Below are positions 19,310-27,009 of a stretch of DNA of 64,000 nt, piece after piece. The position numbers and the translations under genes are program-made. Within the stretch, counting starts at the first letter, position 1. Every line of letters begins with the position of its first letter. The stretch is from IMG/VR virus record IMGVR_UViG_3300046007_003307, positions 41,120 to 105,119 of that record; one strand, written 5' to 3'. Under the pieces are notes generated by a model, which saw only the letters and a program-made list of their open reading frames with translations, did no database searches and was not told where the DNA came from. The stretch is from a virus.

Positions 19310-19627
19310 ATGACAACAGAAATTACTCAACTAGTTGCTCAAATTAAACAAGCAACGGATTATCAAACCAACAAACGCATACTTAAAGAAAAAATACAAA
19401 CGGATTTACATGTTCCGTATAACAATGGACTCTTTAAAGTAACACCGGAACTTATAGCATTCCTATCAACTTGGACTGCTGATACTTTATATCTTGAAGA
19501 TACCTACGAAAATCCTATAGAAATACAACGACTAGCATTTTTAGAATTGTGTCGGCAACACTATCAACAAGTTATGAACGAATGGCATATTCAATATGAC
19601 GAAATCCGACGTGCCCGCAAAGTCTAA
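19310..19627 (+). CDS. Conserved phage protein of unknown function (105 aa)
   Basis: Small soluble, mostly helical protein. Central motifs are LFKVTPELIAFLSTW and LYLEDTYENPIE, and the C-terminus is basic (RRARKV). I remember similar proteins next to fibre genes in T4-like phages, without a known role. ATG 19310 is chosen because the frame upstream has only a TTG inside the terminator hairpin. There is no clear ribosome binding site. The 3' end overlaps the next gene by 32 bases in another frame. Confidence 0.6.
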   Translation: MTTEITQLVAQIKQATDYQTNKRILKEKIQTDLHVPYNNGLFKVTPELIAFLSTWTADTLYLEDTYENPIEIQRLAFLELCRQHYQQVMNEWHIQYDEIRRARKV

Positions 19628-20372
19628 AGGTGTTGTATTATTTGCTGTTAACACTGCCACAGTCGATTATGTTCGAATCGCTGAGCAGGCCGCACGTTTA
19701 ATTAAACATACTCTAAACTTACCTACTACCATTATCACAGATCCGGGCGTACCTAGTTTAAGTAACTATCGCACCGGCCATGCTGGCGGCACAGAATGGA
19801 AGAACGGTGGCAGATATCGTGCGTACGAACTTAGTCCCTATGATGAAACTATCTTACTTGACAGTGACTACCTACAGTTAGATACAAGTTTATTAACCAT
19901 ACTCGAAACCACTGTCGATTATAAGTTAATGCACTACAACCAAAGCCCTCAACAGTCAATGTCGGGCAACATGGGTCAGTTAAGTTTAGATTATGTATGG
20001 GCCACTGCTATAACATTTAAGCGTACAGATAAAACACAAATGTTATTTGATCTAGTTGGTCGTATCGAACGTAACTATGCTTACTATCAAAAACTATATC
20101 ACTTAAGAGAACGTAATTTCCGCAATGATTATGCGTTTGCCATTGCCAACAACATTATTAATGGGTACACTACTAACACTACACAAAGTATACCTTTTAC
20201 CATGTTAACCTTGGATAAACTAATTAAAAACATTGAAATAACAGGCGAAAAGATGATTATACGCGAAGAAAATTCTGCACATGTCATTGCCCTGCAAAAC
20301 ATACACGTAATGGATAAAGATTATTTGCTTAGTGAAAAGTTTGATCAATTGGTGGACACAGTATGCGCATAA
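19596..20372 (+). CDS. Glycosyltransferase-like protein, GT-A type (258 aa)
   Basis: The N-terminus GVVLFAVNT is a Rossmann-like beta strand, followed by an Arg/Lys helix, the acidic motif ETILLDSDYL near residue 90, and a conserved Asn-Asp pair in RNDYAFAIAN near residue 175. A D-x-D-like motif after a hydrophobic strand is typical of GT-A nucleotide-sugar transferases, where it holds the metal and sugar nucleotide. The next gene has the same layout, so the two look like diverged paralogues. No membrane segment. Acceptor and sugar are unknown. The operon also contains carbamoyltransferase and faces a nucleotide-sugar gene set. Confidence 0.55.
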   Translation: MTKSDVPAKSKGVVLFAVNTATVDYVRIAEQAARLIKHTLNLPTTIITDPGVPSLSNYRTGHAGGTEWKNGGRYRAYELSPYDETILLDSDYLQLDTSLLTILETTVDYKLMHYNQSPQQSMSGNMGQLSLDYVWATAITFKRTDKTQMLFDLVGRIERNYAYYQKLYHLRERNFRNDYAFAIANNIINGYTTNTTQSIPFTMLTLDKLIKNIEITGEKMIIREENSAHVIALQNIHVMDKDYLLSEKFDQLVDTVCA

Positions 20373-21220
20373 CACCACATCAAGCACAGCAGGGGTTTAT
20401 GACCATTGCGCAGAATACAGCAGAGGTTGATTACTTACAGCTTGCTTACGTACAAGCAATGAGTATTAAACTGACCATGCCTGGCAGTTCGTACGCAGTA
20501 GCAGTTGATAAGAATACACTTGAACAGGTAACAGAACAACATCGAAAGGTGTTTGATTATGTAGTTACTATTGACAATGACCTAGCCCAAGACGAAACTT
20601 GGAAGTTATCAAATGAATGGCAGGCATTTTATCTCACACCATTCAAAGAAACAATTAAACTCGAAAGTGACATTGTATTCACTAGAAGTATTGCGCATTG
20701 GTGGACTGCTTTTAGATTAAAGAATGTTGTACTAAGCACAGGATGTAGAGATTATCAGCAAGAGTTAAGCGCATCACGAGAATACAGAAAGTTATTCGAC
20801 GATAATGAATTGCCCGATACTTACAACGGGCTAATGTATTTTAGATACAGTCGTGAAGCCACTGAATTCTTTATGTTAGCAGAACAAATATTTAAAAATT
20901 GGGCCTATCTACGTGACAACGTATTACTTAACTGTCGCGATGATAATCCTACTACCGATGTTGTTTATGCTCTAACTGCAAAGTTACTTGGTGTAGAAGA
21001 TTGCACATTGCCCAGCTTAGATTTTATTAATTTTGTACATATGAAGCCGGCAATTAACGCATGGACCAGTACACCCTGGCCTGAGTTAGTTGTATGCGAA
21101 ACAGACTTACCAATGATACGTATTGCCAACACCAATCAATATCACCCCATACACTATCATGAAAAGTCCTGGGTAACACCTGAATTAATCAAGGAGTATG
21201 AACATGAACTCTTTAAGTGA
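20363..21220 (+). CDS. Glycosyltransferase-like protein, paralogue of the preceding (285 aa)
   Basis: Same layout as the gene before it: an N-terminal strand GFMTIAQNT with VDYLQLA, then TPFKETIKLESDIVFT near residue 103 in the place of the DSD motif, and a late Asp-rich segment (RDDNPTTDVVYAL). The acidic motif reads ESD rather than DxD, so metal binding may differ. It overlaps the previous gene by 10 bases and the following one by 17, so translation is probably coupled. Ends in an Asn/His-rich segment (NTNQYHPIHYH). The family is recognised only by fold-like pattern; substrate unknown. Confidence 0.5.
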   Translation: MRITPHQAQQGFMTIAQNTAEVDYLQLAYVQAMSIKLTMPGSSYAVAVDKNTLEQVTEQHRKVFDYVVTIDNDLAQDETWKLSNEWQAFYLTPFKETIKLESDIVFTRSIAHWWTAFRLKNVVLSTGCRDYQQELSASREYRKLFDDNELPDTYNGLMYFRYSREATEFFMLAEQIFKNWAYLRDNVLLNCRDDNPTTDVVYALTAKLLGVEDCTLPSLDFINFVHMKPAINAWTSTPWPELVVCETDLPMIRIANTNQYHPIHYHEKSWVTPELIKEYEHELFK

Positions 21221-21554
21221 ATTTGAAAAAGCATTGGCCATGCTCAAACCCATTGTAGAAGAAGTTAAAGAATATAGATTGCACTATGATGAACTTGGAA
21301 TCATTACAATGTGTACAATGATCAATCACCCAACGGATACTAACTATATTGTTGTTAGTCGAGATGAATATGACAACTATTTCCGTTATACAATTGTAGA
21401 TAATAAGCTGAAAAAGATTGACAACAACCCTGGTTATCGTGTACAATTAGCTAGTAGTACCACTGGCTACGCCACAGTAAAGAAACATGCAGGAATACTA
21501 ATAGAACCAACTGACACCTATCAGGATATAGAATACTATGACACAAATCGTTGA
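21204..21554 (+). CDS. Hypothetical protein (116 aa)
   Basis: I do not recognise this protein. The start at 21204 is preferred over ATG 21198 because AAGGAG (21191-21196) is 7 bases away from 21204 and only 1 base from 21198. The first 30 residues are an acidic helix and the rest is beta-rich, with TNYIVVSRDEYDNYFRY. No signal or membrane segment. It overlaps both neighbouring glycosyltransferase-like genes, so it belongs to the same operon and may serve the same process. Confidence 0.55.
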   Translation: MNSLSEFEKALAMLKPIVEEVKEYRLHYDELGIITMCTMINHPTDTNYIVVSRDEYDNYFRYTIVDNKLKKIDNNPGYRVQLASSTTGYATVKKHAGILIEPTDTYQDIEYYDTNR

Positions 21555-22434
21555 TATAGCAGATTTAGCCTGCATCTATCTAAGCTACGATGAACCTAAG
21601 AAAGAAGAATTTTGGATCAAGATTCAAAACATGGTTCCGTGGGCTAAACGTGTAGATGGGGTTAAGGGCAGTGATGCTGCCCACAAAGCCGCGGCGGCTG
21701 CCAGCGACACCGAACGCTTTGTATTAATAGATGGCGATAACTTGCCCGATCCAGAATTCTTCAACCTGCAACTTACACTGGATGATACCAATCGAGATGT
21801 AGTATTCCGTTGGAAGGCTCGTAATCACATCAACGGACTTATGTACGGCAATGGTGGCATGAGTTGTTGGACCAAGGACTTTGTCAACAACATGCGCACA
21901 CACGAAGCCAGTGATGGTGCAGATGATACAGCTATCGAGTTTTGCTTTGACCCACGCTATTGGGCAATGAATGATTGCTACAGTACAACATACCCAAATC
22001 AAAGTTCATATCAAGCCTGGCGAGCTGGATTCCGTGAAGGTGTTAAGATGTGCTTGGATCGTGGCACAAAGCCAAGCCTTGGTGAATTTGAGCGACGTGT
22101 ACACGCACGCAACTATGATCACTTGAGCATATGGCACAATGTGGGCATGGATGTAGAGAATGGTGACTGGGCTATGTATGGTGCTAAACTAGGCACATAT
22201 ATGACCATGATTACGGATTGGGACTACAGAGAAGTACAGGACTTTGATGCACTGAATCGTATCTGGGAGCAAAACAAAGTATTAAATCTAGTAGAAGAAT
22301 GTAACGAAATGTCACATACATTAAGTGTAAAATTAGGATTGCCTGCTCCGCATTTTACAGCGGCGCAGAGTAGATTTTTCAAACATCACTACAAGAGCGT
22401 ATTTAAGAACAAAGGTATAATGTCGAGAGAATGA
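21538..22434 (+). CDS. Glycosyltransferase-like protein related to the 802-aa protein (298 aa)
   Basis: Begins with a strand CIYLSYDEP, then AKRVDGVKGSDAAHKAAA, FVLIDGDN (acidic metal-binding-like motif near residue 66) and SYQAWRAGFRE near residue 156. The same series (FISYDEV, AKRLHGVEGMENALRAAA, YYAVF, PYQAWRSAFRE) forms the last 220 residues of the 802-residue protein at 36805, so the two are homologous modules at opposite ends of the operon. The layout resembles GT-A glycosyltransferases. Here the acidic DGDN motif is intact, whereas the copy in the 802-residue protein lacks it, suggesting that this one is the active form. Confidence 0.5.
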   Translation: MTQIVDIADLACIYLSYDEPKKEEFWIKIQNMVPWAKRVDGVKGSDAAHKAAAAASDTERFVLIDGDNLPDPEFFNLQLTLDDTNRDVVFRWKARNHINGLMYGNGGMSCWTKDFVNNMRTHEASDGADDTAIEFCFDPRYWAMNDCYSTTYPNQSSYQAWRAGFREGVKMCLDRGTKPSLGEFERRVHARNYDHLSIWHNVGMDVENGDWAMYGAKLGTYMTMITDWDYREVQDFDALNRIWEQNKVLNLVEECNEMSHTLSVKLGLPAPHFTAAQSRFFKHHYKSVFKNKGIMSRE

Positions 22435-23303
22435 GATTACACGATACTAATTTAGTAAAGTATTTTTCATATATCCCAGAAGTTTGGCGAACTTATCCTG
22501 TTTATCCATATAATTTCATTGATCGAAATTCAAATACATTAGTGGTTACCATTGGTGACAGCTGGACATTTGGTGCTGATATTTGTCTAGATGATTATGC
22601 AATGTCTCAGGAAAGATTAGACAAGATGTATGGAAACATCGTTGCATCTAACTTGGGTGCCGACTTCTTAAGCCTGGGACAGAGTGGTACTTGTAATTTA
22701 TATATAATTAATAAAATAACAGAATTAGACACCCTTATTCCGCAATTGGATTATACTAATATTATAATCATATGCACATTTACCGAAGCATGTCGAACAT
22801 TCGATGGACCGTTTGACAAACACAACGATTATGTCACGTGGTTTAGTAACCAAACATTTGATTCAGTTGATAAGTTTGATTCTATTATAAAATATCATAA
22901 TGGACTACAACAGGATTCAATAGTTGAATTAGCTGCAAAATATCAACACGTTAAAGTAATAGTGGGTACTAACTTTGTTGATCCTATTGGCATGAATCCA
23001 GCTATAACAATCTTATCTAAAAGTTGGCTGCAGGTATACAGCGAACAAATAATTAATCAAGAATATCTCGGTCATTGTTATATTATGTCGCATTGGGTAT
23101 TGGACAAACTGCCCGGAATCATTACTGGATTTAAACCAGATATAGATCGAACTTTATTATTGCAGTGGATGTGTGGATTAACTGAATCAGCAATGACACG
23201 AAAACAATTAGTATCAGACTCCTGTTATTTTAGAGGAATCAATCATCCACTTGCTGAAGGTCATCGAGTATGGGCTGATTATCTATTAGAGCAACTGCAA
23301 TGA
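22431..23303 (+). CDS. SGNH-hydrolase-like protein (290 aa)
   Basis: Block I TIGDSWTFGAD near residues 38-48 carries the GDS serine; Gly and Asn block equivalents are SLGQSGTCN; the end has NHPLAEGHRVWADYL with the catalytic-type His. SGNH/GDSL enzymes remove or transfer acyl groups, often on glycans. The ATG overlaps the previous stop by 4 bases and the gene ends 4 bases into the next. One of five proteins of this superfamily in the window (others at 32993, 33887, 46010, 59299). Whether it is an esterase or an acyltransferase partner cannot be told. Confidence 0.6.
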   Translation: MRLHDTNLVKYFSYIPEVWRTYPVYPYNFIDRNSNTLVVTIGDSWTFGADICLDDYAMSQERLDKMYGNIVASNLGADFLSLGQSGTCNLYIINKITELDTLIPQLDYTNIIIICTFTEACRTFDGPFDKHNDYVTWFSNQTFDSVDKFDSIIKYHNGLQQDSIVELAAKYQHVKVIVGTNFVDPIGMNPAITILSKSWLQVYSEQIINQEYLGHCYIMSHWVLDKLPGIITGFKPDIDRTLLLQWMCGLTESAMTRKQLVSDSCYFRGINHPLAEGHRVWADYLLEQLQ

Positions 23304-24265
23304 ATACGTATACACTACAATTAGAAAATGATCAGTTGCACAATATTACTCCATTTATTAAATTCTGCCGTGATCACGAACATACAGATATTAAGTTAAT
23401 TGTAAATCAAGAATCACATTGCTTGCAATTTTGTGGAGTGTATGCAATACTCGATTTATTTACATTTACCTCAGTTACTATTGTCACTGCTAATGCTGTT
23501 GAATGCCACGATAGATATAGAATTGTTATTAATTGGGCATATTGGTTAAAACAATCTAGAAAATTTAAAACATCAAATGACTATACGTGGAATCAAACAA
23601 AAATATTTGGATGTTTTTACGGAAGACCTAGTGCACCTCGGGTTGGCATTGCAGGCCATTTAGCGCAACATTATAATGACAAAAGTTTATTACAATTAAG
23701 ATTTAATACAGACAGTGAAGATACACGCAAGTTGGTTGATATACAAAAACTATTTGCCTGGGATATAACTGGCGCAGCTAAATTAGATCAGTTGGTGCAA
23801 AATAAAGAACAATATTTTCAACCTATACCTGCATACGAGTACACCACTGGTAGTTACGATTACAATAGTGATCTTAATAACCTATACAAAAATATTTTTG
23901 TAGATATTGTAGTCGAAGCTACAACTTTAGGTAATACATTTTATCCTACTGAAAAGATTGCACGTGCAATATTGTGTAGAAAACCTTTTATTGTCATGGC
24001 ATCTAAATTTTATCTTGGCTATTTAAAACAAATAGGATTTAAAACGTTTGATGAATATTGGCCCGAGCTATATGATAACGCAGATGGTAAAGCACGATAT
24101 CTTGCTATCTTAGAATTAATTGATCGTCTGGCAAAATTATCAACAGCAGAGTTGGTAGAGTTAAATATTAAAATGCAACACACTATAGAATATAATCGTC
24201 AGTTATTAATAGCTCAACAATATAACAAGCAGGTTACAAGAATCATTCCGCATTATGAAAACTAA
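23300..24265 (+). CDS. Putative glycosyltransferase (321 aa)
   Basis: The C-terminal third has the motif TFYPTEKIARAILCRKPFIVMAS followed by YLKQIGFKTFDEYW. This TEK...KPFI...GFKTF pattern belongs to a group of GT-B-like, fucosyltransferase-related proteins that I know from bacterial surface-polysaccharide loci and phages; it marks the donor-nucleotide site. The N-terminal half is unassigned. No membrane segment. It sits between an SGNH protein and the radical SAM genes with 4-11 base overlaps. Donor and acceptor unknown. Confidence 0.5.
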   Translation: MNTYTLQLENDQLHNITPFIKFCRDHEHTDIKLIVNQESHCLQFCGVYAILDLFTFTSVTIVTANAVECHDRYRIVINWAYWLKQSRKFKTSNDYTWNQTKIFGCFYGRPSAPRVGIAGHLAQHYNDKSLLQLRFNTDSEDTRKLVDIQKLFAWDITGAAKLDQLVQNKEQYFQPIPAYEYTTGSYDYNSDLNNLYKNIFVDIVVEATTLGNTFYPTEKIARAILCRKPFIVMASKFYLGYLKQIGFKTFDEYWPELYDNADGKARYLAILELIDRLAKLSTAELVELNIKMQHTIEYNRQLLIAQQYNKQVTRIIPHYEN

Positions 24266-25649
24266 AAGCGACTTTATGTCAACGGCAGAAGAAATGAAGG
24301 ACAAGTTAGGTCCTGCACTCTGCTTGGCTAAATGGCAACAGGTAAGTCTACACTTGCCTACAGGACTTACTAATAGTTGCTATCATCCACCGTTACATGA
24401 AATTGATAGTGCACCGCTAGTGTTTAACCCGGGTGCCTTACACAATACAGCACATAAAAAACAACAGCGTAAACTTATGTTAGAGCAACAACGTCCAACA
24501 GAATGTAGCTACTGTTGGAGTGCAGAAGACAATAAGCAACTAAGTGATAGACACTATCGTAGTGGTGAGCCATGGGCAGCTGAACACTACGAAACTATAG
24601 TAAATGCACCTTGGGATCAAGACGTTGTACCAAGTTATGTTGAAGTAAACTTCAGTCACGGCTGTAACCTAGCCTGTAGCTATTGCAGTCCACAGTATAG
24701 TACAGAGTGGGGCAAAGATATTGACCGATGGGGAGCATATCCTACTAGCACTCCACACAATGCACCTGAACATTTTGAAGGCAGACGTAAGCCTATTCCT
24801 GTACGTGCGGAAAATCCCTATGTAGAAGCATTTTGGCGTTGGTGGCCAGAACTGTACGGCAGTTTAAAACACTTCCGTATGACGGGTGGCGAACCCCTGA
24901 TGGATAAGAATACGCATCGTGTGTTTGATTACATACTTGCCCTGCCTAAGAGTGATCTACACGTTGACGTAACCAGTAACTTTAGTGTGGATAGTAATCT
25001 GTTTAAGAAATACATAGATAAAGTTAAGCAACTATGTGAAGGTGAACGCATTGAACATTTTATGCAGTATGTTAGCCTAGACACAGGCAACAGCGAGCAT
25101 GCAGAATATATTCGCGACGGTCTACATTATTTTAGATGTATGTCTTATGCGCATCAATTTCTAACTGACATTCCTTATCGCAATAGTCTAACGTTTATTA
25201 TCACAATGAATAATTTAAACATACTAGGATTGCGACAATTACTTGAATCGATATTAGAGATGCGTAAAAAATACAGTTCGACCTATCAACGTGTATGGTT
25301 TGATACACCGTTGTTACGCAGTCCAACATATCAAAGTTTACAAATATTACCAGCAAGTTATGTTCGCATATTAGAAGATGTTGTTACCTTTATGCGAGCA
25401 AATCAGGCAGACGAAACAGCTGATAACTTCGAAGGCTTTAAAGATTATGAAATACAACGTATGGAACGTAATGTTGAATGGATGAAACAAGGTTGCGAAC
25501 TTGCCGCAGACTATGTTACAATACAAAGAGCAGACTTTTATAAGTTCTTCAATGAATACGATAAACGCAGAGGATTAATATTTTTGGAAACGTTCCCACA
25601 AATGAAAGAGTTTTGGCAGGAGTGCAAATATCATGCCGAAAATAGCTAA
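24255..25649 (+). CDS. Radical SAM protein (464 aa)
   Basis: The CX3CX2C cluster motif is C137-NLA-C141-SY-C144 and the SAM-binding GGEP is at 211-214, so the radical SAM core is intact. The N-terminal 120 residues contain ALCLAKW, SCYHPP and ECSYCW...ED, the cysteine pattern of an N-terminal twitch domain that binds an extra iron-sulfur cluster. Such proteins usually act on peptides or proteins. The next gene has the same arrangement (SCHHPL, CEYCW...ED) and is a close paralogue. First of five consecutive radical SAM genes; it overlaps its neighbours by 11 and 17 bases. Substrate unknown. Confidence 0.82.
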   Translation: MKTKSDFMSTAEEMKDKLGPALCLAKWQQVSLHLPTGLTNSCYHPPLHEIDSAPLVFNPGALHNTAHKKQQRKLMLEQQRPTECSYCWSAEDNKQLSDRHYRSGEPWAAEHYETIVNAPWDQDVVPSYVEVNFSHGCNLACSYCSPQYSTEWGKDIDRWGAYPTSTPHNAPEHFEGRRKPIPVRAENPYVEAFWRWWPELYGSLKHFRMTGGEPLMDKNTHRVFDYILALPKSDLHVDVTSNFSVDSNLFKKYIDKVKQLCEGERIEHFMQYVSLDTGNSEHAEYIRDGLHYFRCMSYAHQFLTDIPYRNSLTFIITMNNLNILGLRQLLESILEMRKKYSSTYQRVWFDTPLLRSPTYQSLQILPASYVRILEDVVTFMRANQADETADNFEGFKDYEIQRMERNVEWMKQGCELAADYVTIQRADFYKFFNEYDKRRGLIFLETFPQMKEFWQECKYHAENS

Positions 25650-27009
25650 CGAAACAGATTTAGAATATAAGCGCAGAGTAATTGACATTAAGTCAGAATC
25701 ATTCTGCGCGGCTAAATGGTATAACGCTACTATATGGTTAGGGTCAGGACAGACTACCAGCTGTCATCACCCATTGCCGCATGCTATTGACCTAGAAGCA
25801 ATTAAAACTAATCCCAGTGCTATCCATAACACTCCGCAAAAGAAATTAGAGCGTAAACAGATGCAGGTAGGTGATCGTCCTAGCGGATGCGAATACTGCT
25901 GGAAGATTGAAGACATGTATAAAGATCCTAAGTATGATGGGGTTGATGTACCAACTCCTATTAGTGATCGTGTGTACAAAACTGTAATTTATAACGATGA
26001 GGATTTAAACTATGCATACAATTTACCTTCGGATCAAGATGTTAACCTCCGGACTTTGGAAATCGCCTTTGACCGCACTTGTCAGTTTGCTTGTAGCTAC
26101 TGTAACCCTGCATTTAGCACTACTTGGGTTAAAGACATTCGGAATAACGGTGCCTACACCGATTTGGTGTCGGATGGACGTAACCACTTTACTCATACTC
26201 ATGATAGCAATCAATTGTTTAAGCTCGATGAAGTTAATCCTTATGTCGAAGCGTTCTTCAAATGGTGGGAAACAGACCTGCACAAGACGTTAAAAGAACT
26301 GCGCATCACAGGTGGCGAACCGTTAATGTCAGGATACACCTGGCGTCTAATAGAATGGTTTCAAAAGAACAAAGGACAAAGTACTACACGTCTTGCTATC
26401 AATAGTAATTTAGGATTTGAGAAAGATAAATTAGAGAGGTTATTAGATGCTACACAAGGTATCGAATTGGATTTGTACACTAGCAATGAATCGTGGGGCC
26501 GTCATGCAATGTATATACGTGATGGCTTGGATTGGGATCAATGGGTTAGCAATGTACAGTATCTATTGGATAGCAAGAAACTGCGAGGCCTACATGTTAT
26601 GTGTACCATCAATGCTCTATGCTTACTAAGCCTTACTGATTTGTTATGGATGATAGTAAAACTTAAACGCACTTATGGCAAGGATGCAATTAACTTTAGT
26701 CTAAACATCTTACGATTCCCTAGTTTCCAAAGTCCGTTGATCTTGCCTATGGAGATACGTGAACAAATGGCCGAAGACCTACAACAATTTGGCGAAGCGG
26801 CACACAGTGAACTACACGAATCTGAATATAATCAATTGACTAGATTGATTGAGTACTTACAGACTGTAGACAGCCCACACAGTGGAGCACTATCACGTGA
26901 GATTTTACAACGTGACTTTAAGAACTTTTATCAGCAATACGACCAGCGGCGTGGTCTAGACTTTAAATATACATTTACACAATTAGCGGACTGGTACGAC
27001 ACACTATGA
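25633..27009 (+). CDS. Radical SAM protein, paralogue of the preceding (458 aa)
   Basis: Cluster motif C150-QFA-C154-SY-C157 and GGEP from 227. The N-terminal twitch-like segment reads FCAAKWYN, SCHHPLPHAID and GCEYCWKIED, matching the gene before it. Both have a conserved YVEAF.WW segment just before the GGEP strand and a shared C-terminal motif (YDQRRGLDF here, YDKRRGLIF there). The pair therefore arose by duplication and may act in sequence or as a heterodimer. Overlaps: 17 bases upstream, 4 bases (ATGA) downstream. Confidence 0.82.
   Translation: MPKIANETDLEYKRRVIDIKSESFCAAKWYNATIWLGSGQTTSCHHPLPHAIDLEAIKTNPSAIHNTPQKKLERKQMQVGDRPSGCEYCWKIEDMYKDPKYDGVDVPTPISDRVYKTVIYNDEDLNYAYNLPSDQDVNLRTLEIAFDRTCQFACSYCNPAFSTTWVKDIRNNGAYTDLVSDGRNHFTHTHDSNQLFKLDEVNPYVEAFFKWWETDLHKTLKELRITGGEPLMSGYTWRLIEWFQKNKGQSTTRLAINSNLGFEKDKLERLLDATQGIELDLYTSNESWGRHAMYIRDGLDWDQWVSNVQYLLDSKKLRGLHVMCTINALCLLSLTDLLWMIVKLKRTYGKDAINFSLNILRFPSFQSPLILPMEIREQMAEDLQQFGEAAHSELHESEYNQLTRLIEYLQTVDSPHSGALSREILQRDFKNFYQQYDQRRGLDFKYTFTQLADWYDTL

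Noticed and set aside
21198-21203. ATG at 21198 as the start of the 116-aa gene
   Set aside because: AAGGAG ends 1 base before it, too close to act; the ATG at 21204 has the right 7-base spacing.
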